Positions 8,526 through 16,231 of a stretch of DNA of 49,619 nt are shown here, in pieces. Within the stretch, counting starts at the first letter, position 1. Each line of letters begins with the position of its first letter. A program made the position numbers and the translations under genes. The notes below the pieces were generated by a model. The model worked only from the letters and a program-made list of their open reading frames with translations, did no database searches and was not told the origin of the DNA. The stretch is from Fimbriimonadaceae bacterium (GTDB lineage Bacteria; Armatimonadota; Fimbriimonadia; Fimbriimonadales; Fimbriimonadaceae): NCBI GenBank assembly GCA_024710805.1, contig JANJUB010000090.1, forward strand, positions 1-49,619, in the 5' to 3' direction.

Positions 8526-9833
8526 TCATGGCACCCCCTCTAGGTGTCGCCGGTTGCGGTAGCTCCACAGCAGGCCGACCGCCACACAAATGCCGCCGAG
8601 CAGCATGATCAAGGGCACCCCCTGGAACGACGACCTCGGGTCCCCCTTCGACTCCCGCGCGATCCAACCGAAGAGCAGCATGCCGAACGGGCCGATGCCC
8701 GAAATGGCCCACACGTGCATCGAGATGACCCGGCCCCGCAGCCGCTCCGGCGAAAGAAGCTGGAATAGGCTGTTGGTGGTGTTGAACTGGATGATCGAAG
8801 AGCCTCCGAGCACCGCAAACAAGGGGAACGCGACCCACGGTGTGCGGGCAAACGGGATGATCAGCAACCCGACCGCCAGCGAACTCATCGCAATCTGAAT
8901 CAGCCGCGCCTTGCCCGGCAGGTGGGCGACGGCGGTGGTGATGAGAAGACCCAGAATCGCCCCGATGCCGACCGACGTCATCGCGCCGCCGACCAGCTTG
9001 GAGCTGGCCTCGCGAACCTGCTCGCTGCTGAGCGCGGCAAATCCCGCGCCGTATTGAATTTCGACCAGCTGCCGCGCGAAGGCGGGCATCAGCGCCAAGT
9101 ACGCGATGCCGAACGCCGAAACGATGCCTTCCATCACGAACAGCGTGCGCAGCCGCATGTCTTTGAACGTGTAACGCATCCCCTCGAGCATGAGGTCGAG
9201 GATGGGTTGCGGCTCTCGGGCGACCGGTCGTAGGTCCGCACGAATCAGCATCGCCGCCGAGATAAGCCCCAGGTAGCTGAAACCATTGATGGCGTAACAC
9301 ATCTGCGGACCCACCTGCGTGTAGAGGATCGCGCCGATGCCCGGGCCGATGATCCGCGCAACGTTGAACGTAAGCGCATTGAGTGGCACCGCCGCGGAAA
9401 TCTCCTCGGGGGGCACCACCTTGCCGAGAATGGACTGCCGGGTCGGCATCTCGAAACAGCCGACCACGCCGAACGTCAGCGCGACCATGAGGATGTGCCA
9501 GTAGGCGATGAACCCGAAGTAGGCGGCGGCGGCCAGAAAGAGCGCGCCGGTCGCCATCAGGGCTTGAGTCGCGATCAGGATGTTTCGCTTGTTGAAGGTA
9601 TCAGCGAGGGTTCCCGCGAAGGGACCGAGCACCGCCGCTGGCGCCATGCCGCAGAAGGTGACCAGGGCGAGCTTGGCCTCGTCGCCGGTGAGTTCGTACA
9701 CGAGCATGCCCTGCGCGACATTCTGAATCCAGCTTCCCGTGAACGAGAAGAAGGCGCCAAACCACAGCAGGCGGAAGTCGCGATAGCGGAAAACGCGGGC
9801 GATGTTCGATCGAGGGCGGGGATCGTCGCTCAA
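8526..9833 (-). CDS. MFS transporter, EntS-like exporter family
   Basis: 435 residues with about twelve hydrophobic segments typical of the major facilitator superfamily. It starts with FRYRDFRLLWFGAFFSFTGSWIQNVA, the hallmark N-terminus of the MFS_3/EntS group, and the first cytoplasmic loop GPFAGTLADTFNKRNIL matches MFS motif A. QGMLVYELTG and PTRQSILGKVVP further support this group, which includes siderophore and drug exporters. The start appears to be TTG at 9833, with a TAGACT box 8 nt upstream and no ribosome site. Substrate unknown. Confidence 0.88.
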   Translation of the reverse strand: MSDDPRPRSNIARVFRYRDFRLLWFGAFFSFTGSWIQNVAQGMLVYELTGDEAKLALVTFCGMAPAAVLGPFAGTLADTFNKRNILIATQALMATGALFLAAAAYFGFIAYWHILMVALTFGVVGCFEMPTRQSILGKVVPPEEISAAVPLNALTFNVARIIGPGIGAILYTQVGPQMCYAINGFSYLGLISAAMLIRADLRPVAREPQPILDLMLEGMRYTFKDMRLRTLFVMEGIVSAFGIAYLALMPAFARQLVEIQYGAGFAALSSEQVREASSKLVGGAMTSVGIGAILGLLITTAVAHLPGKARLIQIAMSSLAVGLLIIPFARTPWVAFPLFAVLGGSSIIQFNTTNSLFQLLSPERLRGRVISMHVWAISGIGPFGMLLFGWIARESKGDPRSSFQGVPLIMLLGGICVAVGLLWSYRNRRHLEGVP

Positions 9834-9841
9834 CAGGGTGG

Positions 9842-9847
9842 AGTCTA
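9842..9847 (-). promoter_or_regulatory. Candidate -10 box of the MFS gene
   Basis: TAGACT on the minus strand, 8 nt before the TTG start. Confidence 0.45.
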
Positions 9848-9894
9848 CTCGGGGGAGGCGTCAGTGGGTCGCTTACCTCTATACTCGTGGTCTA

Positions 9895-9925
9895 GAGGGC
9901 GTCAAGACGACGCGTCTTGAGGAAA
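9895..9925. repeat. Small perfect inverted repeat in the MFS-DUF6714 gap
   Basis: TCAAGACG-ACG-CGTCTTGA. The gap 9834-10075 also contains the decamer GTCTACTCGG twice (about 9844 and 9934). No gene is visible here; role unknown. Confidence 0.35.
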
Positions 9926-10059
9926 GGAGAGGGTCTACTCGGCGAAAACGTGTCGGCCCTCTTGGGCCTGGGCGTCCCCGGGTCAATCACATGTACAACT
10001 GCTGCTGGCCATGACCTGGGCGCGACCACTCCCATTCCTTGCTCGGGAAGTGCTCGGCA

Positions 10060-10065
10060 TACAAT
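10060..10065 (+). promoter_or_regulatory. Candidate -10 box of the DUF6714-like gene
   Basis: TACAAT ending 10 nt before the ATG at 10076; no clear ribosome-binding site. Confidence 0.4.
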
Positions 10066-10075
10066 AGCGACAGAA

Positions 10076-10537
10076 ATGGACCACACTCCCCTGATTGCCC
10101 GCGTTCGAGCAGCATTCCCCGATCCTGGATGGGCAGCCGAGGAAGACCCAGATGACGGTGCTCCGATGTGCTTGGACCGCAAGTACATCAAGGAGCACTA
10201 TCACAACAAGCGCTGGTGCGAAATTTCGAGCCACGAACTTGGCTGGATGAGCCAAGATGGCTGGGCCTTTTCGGAAGGTGAGCTACTCTACTTCCTACCT
10301 GCTTGGATCATCGACGACCTTCAGCGGGGTTGGGACCACCTGGCCAAGCTTCAGGGCTATCTCGACGAAGCTCGCGACCGGATTGTCCAAGACTTCACCG
10401 ACGAGCAACAAGCGGTGTTGCTCGAAGTCCTCCTGCTCGAGTTCCCCGAGAAGGAACCGTTGTCCCCTGATCGTCTAATCGGGAGGCTTCTCGAGACCCA
10501 AGGCAAGTCGGATGGCCGGCCCACCTTCGACTATTGA
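10076..10537 (+). CDS. DUF6714-like protein
   Basis: 153 residues, cytoplasmic, acidic. The pattern RVRAAFPDP near the N-terminus, WCEISSHEL in the middle and then LLYFLPAWIIDDLQ followed by a charged helical tail resembles the DUF6714 family, whose members are small orphan proteins often seen singly in accessory regions. The function is not known; similar small proteins are sometimes immunity proteins, but no toxin gene is next to it. The ATG at 10076 was preferred over an in-frame ATG 159 nt upstream because family similarity begins at MDHTPLIARVRAAF. Confidence 0.6.
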   Translation: MDHTPLIARVRAAFPDPGWAAEEDPDDGAPMCLDRKYIKEHYHNKRWCEISSHELGWMSQDGWAFSEGELLYFLPAWIIDDLQRGWDHLAKLQGYLDEARDRIVQDFTDEQQAVLLEVLLLEFPEKEPLSPDRLIGRLLETQGKSDGRPTFDY

Positions 10538-10644
10538 AGCCCACGCTGAACGTGCGCTATTCAAGTTCGCTGCCCGGGACTAATCGAATCTCGGCCATTG
10601 GGTCTGGGAGCGTAGATGCGTCGACACGCAACCAGAGATGTCGA

Positions 10645-10841
10645 CGCCCTCCTCGTCGCGTTCGCTTGAGCCCGGAGGGATCGCAGAGATTAGCCGCGGG
10701 TCGTAGACCCGGGGATTGGAGCCGCCCAGACCCGCACCCTGGAGGGGTGCAATGTCTGCGACCCCGCTGGGGTCGTGGGTTTCGGCGCTGTCCCGGGGTC
10801 TCCCGGAGTCGACCCCGGGCTAATCTCTGGAACCCCTCCGG
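10645..10841. repeat. Hairpin-rich element with 31-bp imperfect terminal inverted repeats
   Basis: Ends 10672-10702 and 10811-10841 are inverted copies of each other with about 25 of 31 bases matching; the core is AGAGATTAGCC against GGCTAATCTCT. Between them are stacked hairpins: CGGGTCGTAGACCCGG, GCACCC/GGGTGC, CGACCCC/GGGGTCG and CCCGGGGT/ACCCCGGG; the right end adds AACCCC/GGGGTT. The left 110 bp, plus 27 bp outside the inverted repeat, recurs at 11257-11363. No coding capacity. It fills the 10538-10861 gap and ends 9 bp before the -10 box of the next gene. Confidence 0.7.
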
Positions 10842-10849
10842 GGTTGCCG

Positions 10850-10855
10850 TACAAT
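10850..10855 (+). promoter_or_regulatory. Candidate -10 box of the small membrane protein gene
   Basis: TACAAT 6 nt before the GTG at 10862, directly beyond the right end of the repeat element. Confidence 0.45.
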
Positions 10856-10861
10856 GAAGGC

Positions 10862-11200
10862 GTGAAGCGGCGGACCAAAGCTTTCCTCGGCCTCATCTTC
10901 ACCCTTCCTCTTGTGGCTTTCGTTGGCCAGTGCCTATTCGTTTCGAAAGTTATCGACCCTGGCTGGGGACCGCACGGGGACAGGCCTTGGAGTCAGCCCC
11001 AGTGGCTCGCCCGCTACGGTCTCTCAGACGCGGCCGTTTGGGACTTCCCGTCAAGAATGGCAATGGCACTGGCGATTACCGGCTTGGTCATCCTCATCGC
11101 GTCCTTCGTGCGAAGGAACGCCTTGTTTGGGTTCGCCGGTGCGCTGTGTGTTGTGGCTTCGCCGCTGCTGTGGCTCCACTTTATGATTGTCAGCTTCTGA
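10862..11200 (+). CDS. Small membrane protein, unrecognised
   Basis: 112 residues with three hydrophobic segments: about 8-27 (AFLGLIFTLPLVAFVGQCLF), 66-82 (MAMALAITGLVILIASF) and 88-110. Basic residues (KRRTK at the N-terminus, RR between segments 2 and 3) suggest a cytoplasmic N-terminus. I do not recognise a family. The GTG start was chosen because it opens the hydrophobic N-terminus, has a TACAAT box 6 nt upstream, and the frame before it runs through the repeat. Copies of one repeat lie on both sides of the gene. Confidence 0.6.
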   Translation: MKRRTKAFLGLIFTLPLVAFVGQCLFVSKVIDPGWGPHGDRPWSQPQWLARYGLSDAAVWDFPSRMAMALAITGLVILIASFVRRNALFGFAGALCVVASPLLWLHFMIVSF

Positions 11201-11256
11201 GCAACGTACAAAGTAGCACTGAAGCGGCGGCGGTGGTGGTTCATCAGTCTTGCCAT

Positions 11257-11363
11257 CGCCCTCCTCGCCGCGTGCGTTTGATCCCGGAGGGATCGCAGAA
11301 CTTAGCCGCGTGGTCGAAGACCCGGGGTTGTTCGCCACCCACGGCCGCACCCTGGAGGGGTGC
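11257..11363. repeat. Partial second copy of the hairpin-rich element
   Basis: Matches the left part of the element at 10645-10757, from CGCCCTCCTCG through CCGGAGGGATCGCAGA and TAGCCGCG to the hairpin GCACCC/GGGTGC, then stops. The right inverted repeat is missing, so this is a truncated or differently bounded copy. Confidence 0.7.
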
Positions 11364-11391
11364 TAGAACATCAGTCTCCCGACCAGGCTAG

Positions 11392-12711
11392 GTGCCAGCT
11401 CAAGGCCAAGGAACCGGGGGCGCAAGTCAATTAACGGTGAACCCAGCTTCCTTCCGGCGCGTCAACATAGTTATGGGAGACTGCTACCCACCCCCTTCGG
11501 GCGACGGCACGTGCAACAACTACTCAACGTATCAGTACCTCCACTCCAGCGTCGATGGTGCAGACAATAACGTCTTCACGTTCGATTCGCGGAGCGGCCC
11601 GCACCTCATCGTGTCCAACAGCCCCGAGACCATCGGGGGCAGCGGCCTCTCGGTCTCTTCGTGGATCAACCTGTACAAGGCGCACATCCCCATTCCCGCT
11701 GGGACGACCACTTTCCGAGTCTTCTTTTGGCACGTCAACGACTACACGTCAGGCGACACGCAGTTCAACCTCTACGTGTCGATTCCAGGAGGCGGATCGA
11801 TTTCATCGAGGAAGCGGAAGCTATACAACGGCGCTTACAAAGACATATTGTCCCGCGGAATGTGCCTTGCGGAAAAGCAGCTCTACGCTGAGTTGGACAC
11901 GGTCTCGGGGACCTTGACCGTTCCATCCTCGGGCGAGGTCGCGCTCTGGGCGGCGGTGACGGCGGAAGACAAGCAAAGCGACAAGTTCAGCCTCGTCGCC
12001 TGCGTGGAAGAGTTCACAGTCAGCGTTTCGGAGGCGACCTACCTTAACTTCCGATCCGTCGTCAGCCGCGATGGGACCTGGGGAGATTGGGGGACGTATG
12101 ACGGCGGTTCCGACAACGTAGCCACTGTGGGTGCTGCTCCCCGAGGATGGTGGCCGTATTCAAAGCTGGTTATGACTCATGAGACTGAGTTCAACTGCGC
12201 CTTAATCGGCAGCCATCCAGTCTGGACCCAACTCAGCATCTGCTATGACGAGGGCGTGGAGATCAGCTCAGATGGATTTGCCGTGCAGACCGGCACCAAT
12301 CCCGATTCGACCCCGGCCGACAAGTACGGGAAGAGAAACAAAGGTGCCTATGGAGCAAATCTCGAATACAAGCTAAGAGCAACGGCAACGGGCAATTCTG
12401 GGCGTCTCTATATCGGCCTCCTCGGCTATGAGACTATGAAGTTCGCTGGCGCCGGCAGGATCATATCACCTGACACTCTTCCCAAGCTCTGCGTCCCGAA
12501 GTTCCGATGTGAAGAAGATGGGGAAGCAGATGGACACCGGAACTGTCTTGATCTCTTACAGCAGAAGTCGCCAAAGTATTACTCGATCGGCGTTGGGGAG
12601 CATTTTGAGGCGCGACTTGACTTCGCCGTGGGCGGCGCCGCCACGACTCCCGTCAACGTCCTCCTTGCCCGAGAAGGGCTTTGGGCTGTGCCTGCACAGG
12701 GAGGCAGTTGA
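11392..12711 (+). CDS. Large orphan protein, possibly secreted or surface-exposed
   Basis: 439 residues with no family I recognise. It lacks long hydrophobic segments and has many Thr/Ser/Gly/Tyr residues, beta-strand-like patterns (TTFRVFFWHVND, TQFNLYVSIPGGG) and about ten cysteines, which would fit a disulphide-stabilised beta-rich protein. A stop codon immediately precedes the GTG at 11392 and no signal peptide is visible, so the N-terminus could have been lost at the adjoining repeat; an alternative start is the ATG in NIVMGDCYPP near 11473. Its stop is 1 nt before the next ATG, so the ankyrin gene is probably translationally coupled. Confidence 0.55.
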   Translation: MPAQGQGTGGASQLTVNPASFRRVNIVMGDCYPPPSGDGTCNNYSTYQYLHSSVDGADNNVFTFDSRSGPHLIVSNSPETIGGSGLSVSSWINLYKAHIPIPAGTTTFRVFFWHVNDYTSGDTQFNLYVSIPGGGSISSRKRKLYNGAYKDILSRGMCLAEKQLYAELDTVSGTLTVPSSGEVALWAAVTAEDKQSDKFSLVACVEEFTVSVSEATYLNFRSVVSRDGTWGDWGTYDGGSDNVATVGAAPRGWWPYSKLVMTHETEFNCALIGSHPVWTQLSICYDEGVEISSDGFAVQTGTNPDSTPADKYGKRNKGAYGANLEYKLRATATGNSGRLYIGLLGYETMKFAGAGRIISPDTLPKLCVPKFRCEEDGEADGHRNCLDLLQQKSPKYYSIGVGEHFEARLDFAVGGAATTPVNVLLAREGLWAVPAQGGS

Positions 12712-12712
12712 G

Positions 12713-13516
12713 ATGAGAATGCTCCCCACACTTCTTGTTGGGCTGTCGGCCCTAGCTTTGCAACTCACTTACCAGCGTCCAACCCAAGCACAGTTGGACG
12801 TTAATCGAGCCGTAGATCGCTTGGACATTGCTTCGGCCAGAGCTTATCTTCAGCGTGGCCTTCGTCCGCAAAGTATCGCTCAGGTCGTCAACGGCCGCGA
12901 CCGTGAGTCTGAGCGCATCGCGATGCTCGAACTGCTCGCCGAGTTCAGGTTCGACTTCCTGGATGATCAGTTGACGACCTGGGGCTCTGCAGCAAAGAAG
13001 GGCTCCCCAAAGATCGTCGAGTGGCTTCTCGATCATGGGATGCCCATTGAGCCGATCCGTAATCGCTGGCTCCCATTGCACAATGCCCTAATCGCCAATG
13101 AGGTCGACGTTGTCGAGCTGTTGTTGAAGCGAGGAGCCAGTGCGACCGAAGCCTGTATGGATCGAGGAAACGTAGCCGGTTTCATGGAGGAGCTTGAAAA
13201 CGGGAAGGCGAACTATCGATACGATTCCAACTACAAGAGCGTCGCCGAGTTCCCCCTTCAGGTCGCCGCCGGAGCTGGCAATTGGCGGGCGGTTGAGGTG
13301 CTTGTCAAGTATGGAGCGAACGTCAATTTCGAAGATTTCGAAGGTGAAACCGCCCTGCATTGTGCAGCCATGAGGCCCGACAACGGCCGGGTGATTCGGG
13401 AACTGGTCGTGCGCGGTGCCGATCGACGCATCCTCTCTCGGATCGGCGAAACGCCGCTCCAAGTCGCCCAAAGACTCAAACACGAATCGAACGTCCGCTC
13501 ACTCTTGCGGCCTTAG
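12713..13516 (+). CDS. Exported ankyrin-repeat protein
   Basis: 267 residues beginning with a signal-like segment (MRMLPTLLVGLSALALQLTY), then an alpha-helical ankyrin array. Recognisable units include SAAKKGSPKIVEWLLDHGMP, LHNALIANEVDVVELLLKRG, LQVAAGAGNWRAVEVLVKYG and TALHCAAMRPDNGRVIRELV. Ankyrin arrays bind other proteins; no catalytic domain is attached. It begins 1 nt after the stop of the orphan gene upstream, and the pair probably works together. The aminotransferase gene downstream has its own promoter. Confidence 0.8.
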   Translation: MRMLPTLLVGLSALALQLTYQRPTQAQLDVNRAVDRLDIASARAYLQRGLRPQSIAQVVNGRDRESERIAMLELLAEFRFDFLDDQLTTWGSAAKKGSPKIVEWLLDHGMPIEPIRNRWLPLHNALIANEVDVVELLLKRGASATEACMDRGNVAGFMEELENGKANYRYDSNYKSVAEFPLQVAAGAGNWRAVEVLVKYGANVNFEDFEGETALHCAAMRPDNGRVIRELVVRGADRRILSRIGETPLQVAQRLKHESNVRSLLRP

Positions 13517-13553
13517 GTTGTCACCATTGAAGTTGGGATTTCGTCATTCCGTG

Positions 13554-13559
13554 TAGACT
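13554..13559 (+). promoter_or_regulatory. Candidate -10 box of the aminotransferase gene
   Basis: TAGACT 7 nt before the ATG at 13567. The spacer includes AAAGGG, which could also act weakly as a ribosome site on a longer transcript. Confidence 0.4.
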
Positions 13560-13566
13560 GAAAGGG

Positions 13567-14784
13567 ATGCTCGGCCTCTCAAAGCGCGCCCAGGCCATGC
13601 CGCCGTCGCCCATTCGGAAGCTCGCACCTTTTGCCGCGGCTGCCAAGGCTCGCGGCGTCGAAATCTTCCACCTGAACATCGGCCAGCCCGATGTGCCCAG
13701 CCCCGAAGGCTTCTGGCGAGCCGTCCGCGAAACGCCGCTCGATGTGCTCGAATACAGCCCGTCCGACGGCATTCCCGAACTCAAGACTAAGGTCGCCGGC
13801 TACTACCGCTCGATCGGGCTCGAAGTCGGCCCCGAGAACGTGATTGTCACCACCGCGGGCAGCGAGGCGCTCAGCTTTGCCCTGCTCAGCGTGCTCGGCG
13901 AGGGCGACGAAGTCATCATCCCCGAGCCGCTCTACGCGAACTACATCGGCTTCGCGACCGCCGCCGGGGTCAAGGTTCAGCCCCTGCGCACCTATCTGGA
14001 CGACGACTTCCGACTGCCGGGCATCGAAGCCTTCGAAGCCGCGATCACCCCGCGCACGAAGGCGATCCTCGTGTGCAATCCGGGGAACCCGACCGGCGCC
14101 GTCTACACGCCCGACCAGATGGAAGCCCTCCGCGACCTCTGCCTCAAGCACAGCCTCTATCTTATCGGCGACGAGGTGTACCGCGACTTCAACTACACCG
14201 ACGAGCCGGTGCTGTCTGTGCTCAACCTCAAGGGCATGGAAGAGCAAGCGATCATGATCGACTCGGTCAGCAAGCGTTATTCGCTCTGCGGGGCTCGGGT
14301 CGGCTTCTTGGTGACTCGAAACAAGGACATCTTGGACGCGGCTTTGCGTATGGCCCAAGCCCGGCTCTCGCCGCCGACGCTCGAGCAGATTGGCGTGATC
14401 GGTGCGCTCGACACCCCGGCGTCGTACTTCCACGACGTACGCGAGGAGTTCCGCCACCGCCGCGATACGCTAGTGCGTCGGCTGCGCGCAATGCCCGGCG
14501 TGAAGGTGCCGCAGATCAATGGCGCGTTCTACGCCACCGTCCGATTGCCGATCGACGACTCCGACCGCTTCTGCCAGTGGCTGCTCGAATCGTTCAACCA
14601 CAACGGCAAGACGGTGATGCTCGCCCCGGCGACCGGGTTCTACTCGACCCCCGGTGCCGGAACTGACGAAGTCCGCATCGCATACGTGCTGCGCGCGGAG
14701 CGGTTGGAAGCGGCCATGGACGTCCTTGAGGCGGCTCTGGCTGTCTATCCGGGCCGCCGCGAAGCCGTGGGAGGCAAAGTCTAA
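13567..14784 (+). CDS. Class I/II PLP-dependent aminotransferase (aspartate aminotransferase fold)
   Basis: 405 residues. PLP-site elements are intact: TTAGSEALSFAL, NPGNPTGAVY (171-180), GDEVYRDF with Asp202 and Tyr205, the Schiff-base lysine in SVSKRYSLCGARVG (Lys236) and a C-terminal arginine region EVRIAYVL. These assign it to fold-type I subgroup I-alpha/gamma; the amino acid substrate cannot be read from the sequence. The stop TAA overlaps the ATG of accA (TAATG), so the two are translationally coupled, an unusual pairing that does not by itself reveal a shared pathway. Confidence 0.9.
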   Translation: MLGLSKRAQAMPPSPIRKLAPFAAAAKARGVEIFHLNIGQPDVPSPEGFWRAVRETPLDVLEYSPSDGIPELKTKVAGYYRSIGLEVGPENVIVTTAGSEALSFALLSVLGEGDEVIIPEPLYANYIGFATAAGVKVQPLRTYLDDDFRLPGIEAFEAAITPRTKAILVCNPGNPTGAVYTPDQMEALRDLCLKHSLYLIGDEVYRDFNYTDEPVLSVLNLKGMEEQAIMIDSVSKRYSLCGARVGFLVTRNKDILDAALRMAQARLSPPTLEQIGVIGALDTPASYFHDVREEFRHRRDTLVRRLRAMPGVKVPQINGAFYATVRLPIDDSDRFCQWLLESFNHNGKTVMLAPATGFYSTPGAGTDEVRIAYVLRAERLEAAMDVLEAALAVYPGRREAVGGKV

Positions 14785-15785
14785 TGGCCGCCAAATCTTG
14801 GAAAGAGTGGGAAAAGCCCCTCATCGAGCTTGAGGACGCGCTGACCAAGCTGGTCGAGCGCTCCAAGGTCGCGCCCGAAGCCGAGCGTGCCGAGATCGAA
14901 GCCAAAGTCGCCGAGTACGAGCGGCGTCGCGATCACTACATCGATGTGATGTACAGCCGCCTCGGCCCGTGGGAGAAGGTGCTGGTGGCGCGGGCGGAGA
15001 AGCGCCCGTACACGCTGGACTACGTGCAGGCGCTCTTTACCGACTTTATCGAACTCGACGGCGACCGCCGCTACGGTGCTGATCATGCGATTGTCGGCGG
15101 ACCGGCGATGTTCGAAGGTCGACCCGTGATGGTCGTCGGACACCAGAAGGGGCGGAACATCCAGGAGCGCCAGTTTCGCAACTTCGCGATGGCCAAGCCC
15201 GAGGGCTACCGCAAGGCGATGCGCCTGTTCGAAATGGCGAATCGCTTCGGCCTGCCCGTGGTGACGTTTGTGGATACGCCCGCCGCCGACCCGGGGGTCG
15301 AGAGCGAGGCGCGGGGCATCTCCGAAGCTCTGGCGGCTTCGATGCTGCGCATGTTTGAGCTGCGCGTGCCCACGATTTCGGTGGTCGTAGGCGAGGGCGG
15401 TAGCGGCGGTGCGCTCGCGATCGCGGTCGCGAACTCGATTTTGATGCAGGAGCACGCGATCTACTCGGTCATTCCGCCCGAAGGTTGCGCGGCGATCTTG
15501 TGGCGGGCCCCCGAAAAGGCCCCGCAAGCCTCGGCGGCGCTTCGTCTGACCGCCCAAAGCGCGCTCGAACTGGGGTTGATCGACGGCATTCTCCCCGAGC
15601 CTCGCGGTGGAGCGCATCGCGATCCTGCCGAGGCGGCGGCGATCATCCGAGAGGCTCTTCGAACCCAGCTGGACGACCAATCGAAGCGTTCAGGTGACCA
15701 ACTCAAGGCCGAGCGCTACGAGAAGTTTCGCGCGATGGGCCACTTAATTTCGCCTCCGGTCGAGCAGCCTCCGCTCATCGCGTAG
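14784..15785 (+). CDS. accA: Acetyl-CoA carboxylase carboxyltransferase subunit alpha
   Basis: One half of the carboxyltransferase that moves carboxyl from carboxybiotin to acetyl-CoA, the first step of fatty acid synthesis. The 333-residue product is close to the E. coli length (319). It has the helical N-terminus of AccA, then the crotonase-fold core with DRRYGADHAIVGG, GHQKGRN, PVVTFVDTPAADPGVESEARG, VVGEGGSGGALAIAVAN and YSVIPPEGCAAILW, all standard AccA blocks including the oxyanion-hole glycines. The partner accD is not in the window. Translation is coupled to the aminotransferase gene. Confidence 0.97.
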   Translation: MAAKSWKEWEKPLIELEDALTKLVERSKVAPEAERAEIEAKVAEYERRRDHYIDVMYSRLGPWEKVLVARAEKRPYTLDYVQALFTDFIELDGDRRYGADHAIVGGPAMFEGRPVMVVGHQKGRNIQERQFRNFAMAKPEGYRKAMRLFEMANRFGLPVVTFVDTPAADPGVESEARGISEALAASMLRMFELRVPTISVVVGEGGSGGALAIAVANSILMQEHAIYSVIPPEGCAAILWRAPEKAPQASAALRLTAQSALELGLIDGILPEPRGGAHRDPAEAAAIIREALRTQLDDQSKRSGDQLKAERYEKFRAMGHLISPPVEQPPLIA

Positions 15786-15912
15786 GTTCAATCCGACGTA
15801 AATGCGTGTCCGTACCCTCAATTTCGTTTGACATTCTGCGTCAAAAGCCGGGTAAACCTCGTCTTGTGCAAAAGAAGCGCAAAAATCAGGTTCGTTTGAA
15901 TCTGATATGCGT

Positions 15913-15918
15913 TATACT
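15913..15918 (+). promoter_or_regulatory. Candidate -10 box of the 64-residue gene
   Basis: TATACT, 57 nt before the ATG at 15976. The matching -35 is weak. A TTGACA at about 15829 could serve a second upstream promoter. Confidence 0.45.
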
Positions 15919-15960
15919 CAGCACGTTGGATGAAGTCGGGAAACCGGCCATCCGTATAGA

Positions 15961-15967
15961 GGAGGAG
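15961..15967 (+). promoter_or_regulatory. Strong ribosome-binding site
   Basis: AGAGGAGGAG ending about 8 nt before the ATG at 15976, the strongest Shine-Dalgarno match in the window. Confidence 0.8.
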
Positions 15968-15975
15968 TTAACGAA

Positions 15976-16170
15976 ATGAAGTTCTACAACCTCAAGACTC
16001 GTTCGCACGTCGAAGTCGCGGACGACCAGGTTATGAAGACGAAGATGGTTCGCAAGACGAAGTCGGGCGAGCAGACGCGATACGCGTTTACGGCGCAGTA
16101 CGAGGGTGTCAAGCTCTACAAGTTTGTCAACGAGAAGGACTACAAGGCCAGCAGCGCCAAGGAAGTCTGA
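15976..16170 (+). CDS. Small basic protein with strong expression signals, unrecognised
   Basis: 64 residues, lysine-rich (MKFYNLKTRSHVEVADDQVM, then MKTKMVRKTKSGEQ), with alternating strand-like residues in RYAFTAQYEGVKLYKF, suggesting a small beta-barrel or nucleic-acid-binding fold. The layout distantly recalls DUF5679-type proteins but the cysteines of that family are absent, so I do not assign it. It has its own promoter candidate, the best ribosome site in the window and a strong terminator 15 nt after its stop, which together point to a highly expressed single gene. Confidence 0.8.
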   Translation: MKFYNLKTRSHVEVADDQVMKTKMVRKTKSGEQTRYAFTAQYEGVKLYKFVNEKDYKASSAKEV

Positions 16171-16185
16171 TCACAACAAGAAAGT

Positions 16186-16225
16186 AACGGGCCCGATGCA
16201 GAAGCATCGGGCCCGTTCTTTTTTT
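16186..16225. terminator. Strong intrinsic terminator
   Basis: Perfect 14-bp stem AACGGGCCCGATGC/GCATCGGGCCCGTT with loop AGAA, followed by C and seven T. It terminates the 64-residue gene on the plus strand; the convergent M48 gene ends at 16232. Confidence 0.92.
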
Positions 16226-16231
16226 GCCCGA

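Noticed and set aside
9834-10075. Possible tRNA in the MFS-DUF6714 gap
   Set aside because: Only one small inverted repeat; no cloverleaf, TTCGA arm or CCA end could be built.
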